Assembly (NCBI GenBank): GCA_949294185.1
Contig: CASFGA010000008.1
Location: 159,371-223,370 of the forward strand
Direction of reading: 5' to 3'
Origin: an uncultured Bacteroides sp.
GTDB taxonomy: Bacteria; Bacteroidota; Bacteroidia; Bacteroidales; Bacteroidaceae
Length of the DNA stretch: 64,000 nucleotides
The position numbers were made by a program, and so were the translations under genes. Positions 8,368 through 16,612 of the stretch are shown one piece after another. How positions within the stretch are numbered: the stretch's first letter is position 1; each line of letters begins with the position of its first letter. The notes under the pieces were generated by a model, which made no database searches, had not been told where the DNA came from, and worked only from the letters and a program-made list of their open reading frames with translations.

Positions 8368-8551
8368 TTAATTTGATATAAAAAGTATTCTATTTTGATG
8401 TTAAAGAAGAATTATTGCTAAGTAATAGTTAAATATTTAATGTCGATTTTTAATTTTATATGAATGATATGTGAATAATACTTCCCATAAATCTTATAGA
8501 TAGTTTTATTGAGTAATATCTTTAAGTTGGGATATAATCCTTCTATCTTTC

Positions 8552-9811
8552 ATGACCATGTGGAACTTTATCAAGGAACTGAAGCGGAAAGACCACCAGC
8601 GCTATCTGGGTGGTCTTGATTTCTTTAAATACATCGGCCCCGGCCTGCTGGTGACGGTGGGATTCATCGACCCCGGCAACTGGGCTTCAAACTTTGCGGC
8701 GGGGTCGGACTTCGGCTATACGCTGCTGTGGGTGGTCACGCTCTCGACGGTGATGCTCGTCGTGCTGCAGCACAATGTGGCTCATCTGGGCATCGTCACG
8801 GGGCTTTGCCTGAGCGAGGCGGCCACGAGGTATGCACCCCGGTGGGTGGCTCGCCCCATACTGGGCAGTGCGGTGTTGGCCTCCATCTCCACTTCTCTGG
8901 CGGAGATTCTGGGCGGTGCGATTGCCTTGGAGATGCTGTTGGGCGTGCCTGTGGTGTGGGGCTCTGTGCTGACCGCCGCACTGGTGGTGGTGCTGCTTTT
9001 CACCAATTCCTACAGGCGGATAGAGCGGGGCATCATCGCCTTCGTGTCCGTCATCGGACTGTCTTTTCTTTACGAACTTTTTTTAGTGGACATCGACTGG
9101 CCGCTTGCCGCCCGTTCGTGGGTGGTTCCCAGTGTTCCCGAAGGGAGCATGCTCATCATCATGAGCGTGCTCGGGGCGGTGGTGATGCCGCATAACCTGT
9201 TTCTTCACTCGGAGGTGGTGCAGAGCCGCGAATACAACAAGCGGGACGACGCTTCCATCCGCCGCCTGCTGAAGTATGAGTTTTACGATACGCTTTTCTC
9301 GATGGGGGTGGGATGGGCCATCAACAGTGCGATGATTTTGCTTGCCGCCGCCACCTTCTTTGTCAGCCATACGCCGGTGGAGGAGCTTCAGCAGGCCCAG
9401 TCGCTGCTTGACCCTCTGCTGGGAAATCAGGCCGGCATGATATTCGCTCTGGCACTGCTCATGGCGGGACTTTCGTCCACCGTCACGAGCGGGATGGCGG
9501 CGGGTTCCATCTTTGCCGGCATGTTCGGCGAGTCGTACCATATCCGCGACATCCACTCGCGGGTGGGCGTGCTGCTGTCGCTGGGCGTGGCACTGGTCAT
9601 CATTCTGTTCATCAGCGATCCGTTTCAGGGACTCATCATCTCGCAGATGGTGCTGAGCGTCCAGCTTCCCTTTACAGTGTTCCTGCAGGTGAGTCTGACC
9701 TCCTCGCGCCGTGTGATGGGGAAATATGCCAACTCACGGTGGAGCACCTTCGTGCTCTATACCATTGCCGCCGTGGTGTCGGTGCTCAATGTCATGCTGC
9801 TGTTCAGCTGA
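8552..9811 (+). CDS. mntH: Nramp-family divalent metal transporter
   Basis: A 419-residue inner-membrane protein with about eleven hydrophobic helices. The Nramp metal site is intact: 'DPGN' at residues 40-43 in helix 1 and 'AVVMPHN' at 209-215 in helix 6, with the Met that favours manganese and ferrous iron over calcium or magnesium. It should import Mn2+/Fe2+ with protons. Two ATGs (8552 and 8558) are possible; both leave the same N-terminal helix. A TATCTTTC sequence touches the first ATG and may be a degenerate -7 box, in which case the second ATG or a very short leader would be used. Composition returns to the local norm exactly here. Its end overlaps the convergent MATE gene by 8 bases. 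Confidence 0.88.
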   Translation: MTMWNFIKELKRKDHQRYLGGLDFFKYIGPGLLVTVGFIDPGNWASNFAAGSDFGYTLLWVVTLSTVMLVVLQHNVAHLGIVTGLCLSEAATRYAPRWVARPILGSAVLASISTSLAEILGGAIALEMLLGVPVVWGSVLTAALVVVLLFTNSYRRIERGIIAFVSVIGLSFLYELFLVDIDWPLAARSWVVPSVPEGSMLIIMSVLGAVVMPHNLFLHSEVVQSREYNKRDDASIRRLLKYEFYDTLFSMGVGWAINSAMILLAAATFFVSHTPVEELQQAQSLLDPLLGNQAGMIFALALLMAGLSSTVTSGMAAGSIFAGMFGESYHIRDIHSRVGVLLSLGVALVIILFISDPFQGLIISQMVLSVQLPFTVFLQVSLTSSRRVMGKYANSRWSTFVLYTIAAVVSVLNVMLLFS

Positions 9812-11171
9812 TGCCCGGCTGCGGGGCCTGTTCCTTCATCTTGTGGCGGTAGTGGTGGATGAGCATCAGTTCGGCCACGGCAAATGCAAGAAAGTCGGAT
9901 ACAGGCATGCTGAGCCATACCCCGTTCAGGTCGTAGGCGAGGGGAAGAAGAGCAAGTCCCGGAAGCAGGAAGAGCAGCTGGCGGGAAAGAGACAGGAAGA
10001 TGGAAATCTTCGCCTTTCCGATGGACTGGAAGAACTGGGTGATGACTATCTGTGCTCCGACCACGGGGAAGGCGGCGATGCCGAAGCGCAGGGCCACGGT
10101 GGCCTGTTCCGTCAGTTCGTCGTTGGTGGTGAACATGCCCACGAACATCTTCGGGAAAATCTCTCCCACCAAGAATCCGAACACGGTGATGAGGGTGGCG
10201 GCAATCATGCCCAGTTTCAGCGTATGCTTCACACGCGAGAAGAGCTGCGCCCCGTAGTTGTATCCCGTGATGGGCTGCATGCCCATGGTGATTCCCATCA
10301 CAATCATGACAAACAGCATCTGGATGCGGTTGAGGATGCCGAACGCGCCGATAGACAGGTCGCCTCCATAAGTCAGCAGACTGTTGTTGATGAAGATGGT
10401 GATGCCGCAGGCGCATACGTTCATCACGAAAGGCGACATCCCGATGGCGAACACGTTTCCGATAATCTTCTTCTTCAGGTGGAAGCACCGTCTTTTGAAG
10501 CGGATGTAGCTCTTCTTGTCATAGAAATGGTAAAGTACCCAGATCATGCCGATGAACTGCGAGAGGATGGTGGCGATGCCGGCTCCGCGGATTCCCCACT
10601 CGAGCCAGAAGATGAATATGGGCGCGAACACGATGTTGCAGCCCACCGTAAGCATCGACGAGAGCATGGCCTTTTTGGGGTACCCTGTGGCACGCATCAC
10701 ATTGTTGAGCCCGATCATGACATACGATATGGGCGTGCCGATCAGAATCACCTCCATGAAGTCGTGGGCGTAGCCGATGGTGGCGTCCGTCGCGCCGAAG
10801 AAGTAGAGGATCGGGTCGAGGAATATCAGCGAGATGCTGCCGAACACCACGGCGTTCACCACACACATCACCGTCACGTTGCCCAGAATGTCTTCTGCCC
10901 CGTGCTGGTCTTTCTGCCCCAGACGGATGGACGACAGGGTAGCCCCGCCCACACCCACAAGGGTGCTGAACGCAATCAGCAGGTTCATCAGCGGAAAGGT
11001 GATGGCCAGGGCAGTAATGGCAAGCGCGCCCACTCCGTGACCGATGAAGATACTGTCAATGATGTTGTATAACGATGTCAGGGTCATGCCGATGATGGCC
11101 GGAATGGAATATTGCCAAAGCAGTTTCCCGATAGGTGCCTCGCCAAGCACATGCGGATTGTTCATTTCCAT
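9804..11171 (-). CDS. MATE-family multidrug efflux transporter
   Basis: A 455-residue integral membrane protein with twelve hydrophobic segments arranged in two repeats, typical of MATE exporters (NorM/DinF-like). Recognisable MATE segments include 'QYSIPAIIGMTLTSLYNIID' near the N-terminus, where the membrane-spanning start and the 'NIID' site occur, and 'MGMQPITGYNYGA' at the start of the second half. It would export cationic drugs or metabolites using Na+ or H+. It converges with the Nramp gene (8-base overlap of the coding ends), so no room for a terminator exists between them. A TAACTTTG box on the minus strand at 11204-11211 probably drives it. Confidence 0.88.
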   Translation of the reverse strand: MEMNNPHVLGEAPIGKLLWQYSIPAIIGMTLTSLYNIIDSIFIGHGVGALAITALAITFPLMNLLIAFSTLVGVGGATLSSIRLGQKDQHGAEDILGNVTVMCVVNAVVFGSISLIFLDPILYFFGATDATIGYAHDFMEVILIGTPISYVMIGLNNVMRATGYPKKAMLSSMLTVGCNIVFAPIFIFWLEWGIRGAGIATILSQFIGMIWVLYHFYDKKSYIRFKRRCFHLKKKIIGNVFAIGMSPFVMNVCACGITIFINNSLLTYGGDLSIGAFGILNRIQMLFVMIVMGITMGMQPITGYNYGAQLFSRVKHTLKLGMIAATLITVFGFLVGEIFPKMFVGMFTTNDELTEQATVALRFGIAAFPVVGAQIVITQFFQSIGKAKISIFLSLSRQLLFLLPGLALLPLAYDLNGVWLSMPVSDFLAFAVAELMLIHHYRHKMKEQAPQPGIS

Positions 11172-11203
11172 GTTTTGTGTATTCTTTCGTTAAAATTGTG
11201 CTG

Positions 11204-11211
11204 CAAAGTTA
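11204..11211 (-). promoter_or_regulatory. -7 promoter box of the MATE gene
   Basis: Minus-strand TAACTTTG, a perfect TAnnTTTG box, 33 bases upstream of the MATE start. No clear TTTG at -33. The 109-base gap 11172-11280 also holds the start region of the divergent HAD gene. Confidence 0.6.
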
Positions 11212-11280
11212 GGAATATGAGTGAATATTTCTGAACTTTGCGCTGTTAAATCAAACTAAAAATAAAATTAAGGTAAAAGA

Positions 11281-11931
11281 ATGGATACAGCAAAGTGTGT
11301 GGCTGCTCTTTTCGACTTCGATGGAGTGGTGATGGATACGGAGTCGCAATACACCGTTTTCTGGAACGGAGTGGGGCGCAAGTACCATCCGGAGTATGAA
11401 GCCTTCGGACTGAAGATAAAGGGGCAGACACTGGACCAGATTTACGGAAGATTTTTTCAGGGGATGGAAGAGGAGCAGAAGCGGATAACCGAGGCTCTGG
11501 ACCGCTATGAAAGCGAAATGCAGTATATATATGTGCCGGGAGTGGCCGACTTCATGCGCGAGCTGCGCGGCAGGGGGGTGAAGATTGCCATCGTCACCAG
11601 TTCCAACGAAAAGAAGATGGCGAATGTGTATGCCGCCCATCCGGAGCTGAAGCCGTTGGTCGACCGCATCCTGACGGCGGAACAGTTTGCCCGCTCGAAA
11701 CCCGCTCCCGACTGTTTCCTGCTCGGTGCGGAAGTGTTCGGCACCGTGCCGCAAAACTGCGTGGTGTTCGAGGATTCCTTCCACGGACTGGAGGCGGGCA
11801 ATGCGGCAGGCATGGCGGTGGTGGGGCTGAGCACCACCAATCCCGAAGAGGCCATCCGCGACAAGTGCCGGACGGTGATTCCCGACTTCCGTTCGTTCAC
11901 CTGCGACGATATGATGAAGTTGCTTAAATAA
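11281..11931 (+). CDS. HAD-family phosphatase, beta-phosphoglucomutase-like
   Basis: A 216-residue cytoplasmic HAD hydrolase. The nucleophile motif is '[11 protein letters not shown]' (residues 11-21; the Asp pair of DxD is D12/D14), motif II is the Thr-Ser of '[10 protein letters not shown]', motif III the Lys in 'RSKPAPDCF' and motif IV the acidic '[12 protein letters not shown]'. The VMDTE sequence after the nucleophile and the four-helix cap inserted after it fit the subfamily that includes beta-phosphoglucomutases and sugar phosphatases. The exact substrate cannot be told. It is followed 32 bases later by panB and divergent from the MATE gene, but no pathway link is evident. Confidence 0.85.
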   Translation: MDTAKCVAALFDFDGVVMDTESQYTVFWNGVGRKYHPEYEAFGLKIKGQTLDQIYGRFFQGMEEEQKRITEALDRYESEMQYIYVPGVADFMRELRGRGVKIAIVTSSNEKKMANVYAAHPELKPLVDRILTAEQFARSKPAPDCFLLGAEVFGTVPQNCVVFEDSFHGLEAGNAAGMAVVGLSTTNPEEAIRDKCRTVIPDFRSFTCDDMMKLLK

Positions 11932-11963
11932 ACTGTATACAGGACAATAAAAAAAGACGAATT

Positions 11964-12785
11964 ATGGCTGGATATTTGTCGGGTGATACCCGTAAAGTGA
12001 CGACTCACCGCCTGATGGAGATGAAGCAGCGCGGCGAGAAGATTTCAATGCTGACTTCTTATGACTATACCACGGCGCAGATTGTGGACGGCGCAGGTGT
12101 GGATGTGATATTGGTGGGCGACTCTGCCTCGAACGTGATGGCGGGAAACGTGACGACCCTTCCGATTACTGTCGACCAGATGATTTATCACGGCAAGTCT
12201 GTGATGCGCGGTGTGAAGCGTGCCTTGGTGGTGGTCGACATGCCTTTCGGCTCTTATCAGGCCGATCCGTATGACGGTGTGCGCAATGCCATCCGCATGA
12301 TGAAGGAGACTCATGCCGATGCCTTGAAGCTGGAGGGAGGCGAAGAGGTGATTGACGCCATCCGCCGGATTATCGGCGCAGGTGTGCCGGTAATGGGACA
12401 TCTGGGCCTGATGCCGCAGTCCATCAATAAATATGGCACGTATACCGTGCGTGCCAAAGAGGATGCCGAGGCCGAGAAACTGGTGCGCGACGCTCATCTG
12501 CTGGAGGAGGCGGGGTGTTTCGGACTGGTGCTTGAGAAGATTCCGGCGGCATTGGCGGCCCGCGTGACAAGCGAACTGAAAATTCCGGTCATCGGTATCG
12601 GTGCCGGAGGGGCTGTCGACGGACAGGTGCTGGTGGTGGCCGACATGCTGGGCATGACGAAAGGCTTCAGCCCGAAGTTCCTGCGCCGCTACGCCGACCT
12701 GAATACGGTGATGACCGATGCCATCGGGCAGTATGTGGCCGATGTGAAGGCGTGCGACTTCCCCAATGAGACGGAACAGTATTAG
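11964..12785 (+). CDS. panB: 3-methyl-2-oxobutanoate hydroxymethyltransferase
   Basis: This enzyme (ketopantoate hydroxymethyltransferase) adds a hydroxymethyl group from methylene-tetrahydrofolate to 2-ketoisovalerate, the first step of pantothenate and coenzyme A synthesis. At 273 residues it has the family's normal length. Conserved segments are present in order: '[11 protein letters not shown]' near the start, '[12 protein letters not shown]' with the metal-binding Asp, 'DMPFGSYQ', 'LKLEGG', '[11 protein letters not shown]' and '[15 protein letters not shown]' near the end. Its substrate is also an intermediate of the valine pathway encoded at the far end of this window. It lies between a HAD phosphatase and ettA, all on the same strand. 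Confidence 0.95.
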   Translation: MAGYLSGDTRKVTTHRLMEMKQRGEKISMLTSYDYTTAQIVDGAGVDVILVGDSASNVMAGNVTTLPITVDQMIYHGKSVMRGVKRALVVVDMPFGSYQADPYDGVRNAIRMMKETHADALKLEGGEEVIDAIRRIIGAGVPVMGHLGLMPQSINKYGTYTVRAKEDAEAEKLVRDAHLLEEAGCFGLVLEKIPAALAARVTSELKIPVIGIGAGGAVDGQVLVVADMLGMTKGFSPKFLRRYADLNTVMTDAIGQYVADVKACDFPNETEQY

Positions 12786-12864
12786 TGACAGGGTGGCCGG
12801 CTGTCGGGGAGGCTCTCGCCAACCGGTCGCTTGACTTCTGAAAAACAAAAAAAATCAAAGAAAT

Positions 12865-14553
12865 ATGGCAGACGACAAGAAAATTATCTTTTCAATGGTT
12901 GGGGTGAGCAAGTCATTCCAAAACAACAAGCAGGTATTGAAGGACATCTACCTTTCTTTCTTTTATGGTGCCAAGATCGGCATTATCGGTCTGAACGGTT
13001 CCGGCAAGTCTACACTGATGAAGATTATTGCCGGAATAGACAACAATTATCAGGGTGAAGTGGTCTTCTCGCCGGGATATTCGGTGGGCTATCTGGCACA
13101 GGAGCCGCATCTTGACGATACCAAGACGGTGAAGGAAGTCGTGATGGAAGGTGTGCAGCAGGTGGTGGACACACTGGCCGAATACGAGGAAATCAACAAC
13201 AAGTTCGGCCTGCCCGAGTATTATGAAGACCCGGAAAAGATGGATGCTCTTTTCGCCCGCCAGGCAGAGTTGCAGGACATTATCGATGCGACCGATGCAT
13301 GGAATATAGACAGCAAGTTGGAGCGTGCGATGGATGCCTTGCGCTGTCCGCCCGAAGACCAGCCGGTGAAGAACCTGTCGGGAGGCGAGCGGCGTCGTGT
13401 GGCCTTGTGCCGTCTGCTGCTTCAGAAGCCCGACATCCTGCTGCTCGACGAGCCTACCAACCATCTGGATGCCGAGAGCATTGACTGGCTGGAGCAGCAT
13501 CTCCAGCAATACGAAGGGACGGTCATCGCCGTAACGCACGACCGTTATTTCCTCGACCATGTGGCCGGATGGATTCTGGAGCTTGACCGTGGCGAAGGCA
13601 TTCCCTGGAAAGGAAACTATTCGAGCTGGCTGGAGCAGAAGACCAAGCGCATGGAGATGGAGGAGAAGGTGGCAAGCAAGCGCCGCAAGACTCTGGAGCG
13701 TGAGCTGGAGTGGGTGCGCATGGCTCCCAAAGCCCGTCATGCAAAGGGAAAAGCCCGTCTGAACTCTTACGACAAGCTGCTGAACGAGGATGTGAAGGAG
13801 AAGGAGGAAAAACTGGAGATCTTCATCCCCAACGGCCCGCGTCTGGGAAACAAGGTCATCGAGGCGCGCCATGTGGCAAAGGCGTATGGCGACAAGCTGC
13901 TGTTCGATGACCTCAACTTCATGCTTCCGCCTAACGGTATCGTGGGAGTGATCGGGCCGAACGGTGCAGGAAAGACCACCCTCTTCCGTCTGATTATGGG
14001 ACTTGAAACGCCCGACAAGGGAGAGTTTGAGGTGGGCGAGACCGTAAAGGTTGCCTATGTCGACCAGCAGCATAAGGACATCGACCCCAACAAGAGTGTC
14101 TATCAGGTAATCAGCGGGGGGAATGACTTGATTCGCATGGGAAACCGCGATGTGAACGCCCGCGCTTATCTGAGCCGCTTTAACTTTTCGGGGGCTGACC
14201 AGGAGAAGCTCTGCGGCATGCTTTCGGGCGGTGAGCGCAACCGTCTGCATCTGGCCATGGCACTGAAGGAGGAAGGAAACGTGCTGCTGCTCGACGAGCC
14301 TACCAACGACATTGATGTCAATACGCTGCGCGCACTGGAAGAAGGTCTTGAAGACTTTGCCGGATGCGCCGTGGTGATCAGCCACGACCGTTGGTTCCTC
14401 GACCGTATATGCACCCACATCCTTGCCTTTGAAGGCGACAGCCAGGTGTTCTACTTCGAGGGCTCGTATACCGAATACGAGGAAAACAAGATGAAGCGCA
14501 TGGGCAATGTCGAGCCGAAGCGCGTGCGTTACCGCAAGCTGATGGAGGACTGA
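12865..14553 (+). CDS. ettA: Energy-dependent translational throttle protein EttA (ABC-F)
   Basis: A 562-residue ABC-F ATPase with two nucleotide-binding domains and no membrane segments. Domain 1 has Walker A 'GLNGSGKST', signature 'LSGGERRR' and Walker B 'LLLDEPTNHLD'; domain 2 has 'GPNGAGKTT', 'LSGGERNR' and 'LLLDEPTNDID'. The linker after domain 1 is rich in Arg and Lys ('RELEWVRMAPKARHAKGKAR'), the part that contacts the tRNA in the ribosomal E site. The overall length and the linker type match EttA, which gates entry of ribosomes into elongation according to the ATP/ADP ratio, rather than antibiotic-resistance ABC-F proteins. A strong terminator follows at 14575. Confidence 0.92.
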   Translation: MADDKKIIFSMVGVSKSFQNNKQVLKDIYLSFFYGAKIGIIGLNGSGKSTLMKIIAGIDNNYQGEVVFSPGYSVGYLAQEPHLDDTKTVKEVVMEGVQQVVDTLAEYEEINNKFGLPEYYEDPEKMDALFARQAELQDIIDATDAWNIDSKLERAMDALRCPPEDQPVKNLSGGERRRVALCRLLLQKPDILLLDEPTNHLDAESIDWLEQHLQQYEGTVIAVTHDRYFLDHVAGWILELDRGEGIPWKGNYSSWLEQKTKRMEMEEKVASKRRKTLERELEWVRMAPKARHAKGKARLNSYDKLLNEDVKEKEEKLEIFIPNGPRLGNKVIEARHVAKAYGDKLLFDDLNFMLPPNGIVGVIGPNGAGKTTLFRLIMGLETPDKGEFEVGETVKVAYVDQQHKDIDPNKSVYQVISGGNDLIRMGNRDVNARAYLSRFNFSGADQEKLCGMLSGGERNRLHLAMALKEEGNVLLLDEPTNDIDVNTLRALEEGLEDFAGCAVVISHDRWFLDRICTHILAFEGDSQVFYFEGSYTEYEENKMKRMGNVEPKRVRYRKLMED

Positions 14554-14574
14554 TTTTTCATCGTTCTATATTGT

Positions 14575-14616
14575 CCTGCAAGAGCGAGCCTGTCGGGCTT
14601 GCTCTTGCAGGATTTT
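14575..14616 (+). terminator. Rho-independent terminator after ettA
   Basis: Sixteen-base arms CCTGCAAGAGCGAGCC (14575-14590) and GGCTTGCTCTTGCAGG (14596-14611) pair with one G-T wobble around a five-base loop, followed by ATTTTT. This is one of the strongest hairpins in the window. Confidence 0.9.
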
Positions 14617-14778
14617 TGTGATATGCATTGGGTTTTCCTGCCTGAAAAAAGTGATAAGTCAGGCAGGAAAATTTGTTTTTGCCGGCAGACAAAATTATTT
14701 TTCTTCTTGCCGGACGCATGCCTGATTTCGGAAGGTCTGTTTTTTCTTTGACAGACAGTGTATTTCCCTTACCGATTT

Positions 14779-14809
14779 TTTGCTTTTCCTTACATTTTAT
14801 ATATATTTG
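14779..14809 (+). promoter_or_regulatory. Promoter of the propeller protein gene (TTTG-N19-TATATTTG)
   Basis: A TTTG at 14779-14782 and TATATTTG at 14802-14809 are separated by exactly 19 bases, the canonical Bacteroides arrangement. The start codon at 14841 follows 31 bases later. The remaining sequence between the ettA terminator and this promoter holds nothing else recognised. Confidence 0.8.
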
Positions 14810-14840
14810 CTATTGGATAACTTAAATAATAAAATATAAA

Positions 14841-15821
14841 ATGAGGATTTGCCATGTCTTTATTGCTATATTGCTGATGCTGTCTGTTGCGGATGCTGGT
14901 GCACAGCAAGTGGATTATTCGGTGGCTTCAGTTCCTGAAGAGTCGGGAAGGCAGCTTGTCAAGGTTACATCGGATGCCGATTGTGTCTGTATGCCGATTG
15001 TAAAACGTTCAAAGACGTCGGTCGACTGGTTTTCAAACCGGATTCTGGATGTGTCTGCCGACGGAAATGGTCTTGCATATCTTGCTGCGAGAAACGGCAC
15101 TACCAATGTTTTTGTAAAGCGACTGTCGGGAGCGGGAGCGTCCATGCAGCGTACGAAACGTTCGTCTGTAATCGATTTCTCTTATTCTTCCGACGGCAGC
15201 TACCTTTGTTTTTCGGAGAAGAAAGGGAAAACCAACCAGATTTTCCAGACTGATGCTGTGCAGGGATATGTATGTCGCCAGATAACGAGTGGTGCTGTAG
15301 ATTATTCTCCAGTCTATTCTGCGGATGTGTCACAGATCTTCTTTGCGCGGCAGGAGCAGGAGGGAATCAGTATATGGAGTTATGACATTCAAAATAATTA
15401 TTTGTCTGTCTATACAGAGGGCATGAATCCTTTTCCGGTTGCCGGTGAACCGTCTTTCGTATGTGTGCGGGTAAATGATTCGGGCAAGGGGGAGATATGG
15501 AAGGTTGACTACCGGACGGGGGCGGAGGAGTGTGTCGTTTCTGATGCCGAAAAAAGCTTTGCTTCTCCTGTTGTGTCGCCGGACGGACGGTGGATGGCGT
15601 TTGTGGGAAGCAGCAGGATTGTGAACGATGAGTTCAGCTATATGAATACAGATATCTATGCCGCACGGACAGATGGGTCGGAGCTGGTCCAGCTTACCTT
15701 TCATGCTGCAGACGATGTGAGTCCGGTGTGGAGCAGAGACGGCAGATATATCTATTTCATTTCTCAACGGGGAAGTAAGGGCGGCATAGCCAATGTCTGG
15801 AGGATGGACTTTAATCTTTAA
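14841..15821 (+). CDS. Exported TolB-like beta-propeller protein
   Basis: A 326-residue protein with a Sec signal peptide (MRICHVFIAILLMLSVADAGAQ, cleavage likely after AGA). The mature part contains repeated PD40/WD40-like blades of the TolB type: 'IDFSYSSDGSYLCFSEKKG', 'DYSPVYSADVSQIFFAR', 'FASPVVSPDGRWMAFVGS' and 'DDVSPVWSRDGRYIYFISQRG', each with the S-x-DGxxxxF pattern. It is not TolB itself because the N-terminal TolB domain is absent. It is probably periplasmic and likely a protein- or glycan-binding platform. It is followed 29 bases downstream by an outer-membrane barrel gene under the same promoter, suggesting the two work at the envelope. Confidence 0.8.
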   Translation: MRICHVFIAILLMLSVADAGAQQVDYSVASVPEESGRQLVKVTSDADCVCMPIVKRSKTSVDWFSNRILDVSADGNGLAYLAARNGTTNVFVKRLSGAGASMQRTKRSSVIDFSYSSDGSYLCFSEKKGKTNQIFQTDAVQGYVCRQITSGAVDYSPVYSADVSQIFFARQEQEGISIWSYDIQNNYLSVYTEGMNPFPVAGEPSFVCVRVNDSGKGEIWKVDYRTGAEECVVSDAEKSFASPVVSPDGRWMAFVGSSRIVNDEFSYMNTDIYAARTDGSELVQLTFHAADDVSPVWSRDGRYIYFISQRGSKGGIANVWRMDFNL

Positions 15822-15850
15822 ACCATATTGTCTAATCAAAATCAAGTGTT

Positions 15851-16540
15851 ATGAAGAACTTAAGAATGTATCTGCTTGCCGTCTTGGCGGGTGTGACTCT
15901 GTCTGCATCTGCACAGTTTGTGAACGTCGGTTCGTCAGGCTCGTCGCGACTTACTTCCGTAACCACGGACGGGTGGAATCGCCTTTATGTTTCATATTTG
16001 CCTTCTAAACTGAAGACAGATGGAGAGGATGCCTTGAAGATGAAAGGCTTTTCAGTAGGCTATATGCGGGGAATCAGCGTGACAAACAAGATTCCTCTGT
16101 ATATTGAGGTAGGAGCGGCATTCCAGTATAGGGCTGAAAAGGAAGATGCCGAATATGGTGGCTATGCTTTGAAGGCGAAGATAAATGCCATGTCGCTGAA
16201 CGTGCCTGTCCATCTGCTTTACCGTTTTAATGTGACAGACGACTTCTCCATCGAACCGTTCTTTGGCTTTGACTTCCGGTTCAATCTTGCCGGCAAATAC
16301 AAGCTTGATGCCAACGGGGGAGGATTGTCTGTCTCCGAAGACTACAGCCTGTTTGACGATGACGACATGTATGAACTGGGCCTGGATGCCTGCAAGCGTT
16401 TTCAGGCGGGATGGCATGTCGGTGTGAACCTGAGCTACAAGCCGGTTTATTTCGGTGTGAATTATGGAAAGGATTTCAATGAAATCAATGATTATGTGAA
16501 GGTGGCTACCACTTCGGTATTTTTAGGCTTTAACTTCTGA
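15851..16540 (+). CDS. Outer-membrane beta-barrel protein
   Basis: A 229-residue protein with a signal peptide (MKNLRMYLLAVLAGVTLSASAQ) and a mature part made of alternating strands, with a terminal Phe (VFLGFNF) as required for barrel insertion by the BAM complex. Strand-like segments such as 'GFSVGYMRGISV', 'LYIEVGAAFQYRAE', 'INAMSLNVPVHLLYRF' and 'FSIEPFFGFDFRF' fit the small porin-like barrel families of Bacteroidetes (PF13568/PF13505 type). The role is unknown. It shares a transcript with the propeller protein gene upstream and ends at a terminator shared with the convergent phosphodiesterase gene. Confidence 0.8.
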   Translation: MKNLRMYLLAVLAGVTLSASAQFVNVGSSGSSRLTSVTTDGWNRLYVSYLPSKLKTDGEDALKMKGFSVGYMRGISVTNKIPLYIEVGAAFQYRAEKEDAEYGGYALKAKINAMSLNVPVHLLYRFNVTDDFSIEPFFGFDFRFNLAGKYKLDANGGGLSVSEDYSLFDDDDMYELGLDACKRFQAGWHVGVNLSYKPVYFGVNYGKDFNEINDYVKVATTSVFLGFNF

Positions 16541-16558
16541 ATATGGGTATAGATACAA

Positions 16559-16598
16559 AAAGCGGGCGGATGCCGGAATGTCGGTGTCCGCCCGCTTT
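16559..16598. terminator. Bidirectional terminator
   Basis: Perfect 12-base arms AAAGCGGGCGGA (16559-16570) and TCCGCCCGCTTT (16587-16598), A-rich on the left and T-rich on the right. It can end both the barrel gene on the plus strand and the phosphodiesterase gene on the minus strand. Confidence 0.9.
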
Positions 16599-16612
16599 CA
16601 TTTGGTGCAGGC

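Noticed and set aside
9726..11072. Long plus-strand open frame opposite the MATE gene
   Set aside because: Its product is His/Glu/Gly-rich without hydrophobic core or motif, the usual result of reading a membrane protein gene backwards; the minus-strand MATE protein is unmistakable.
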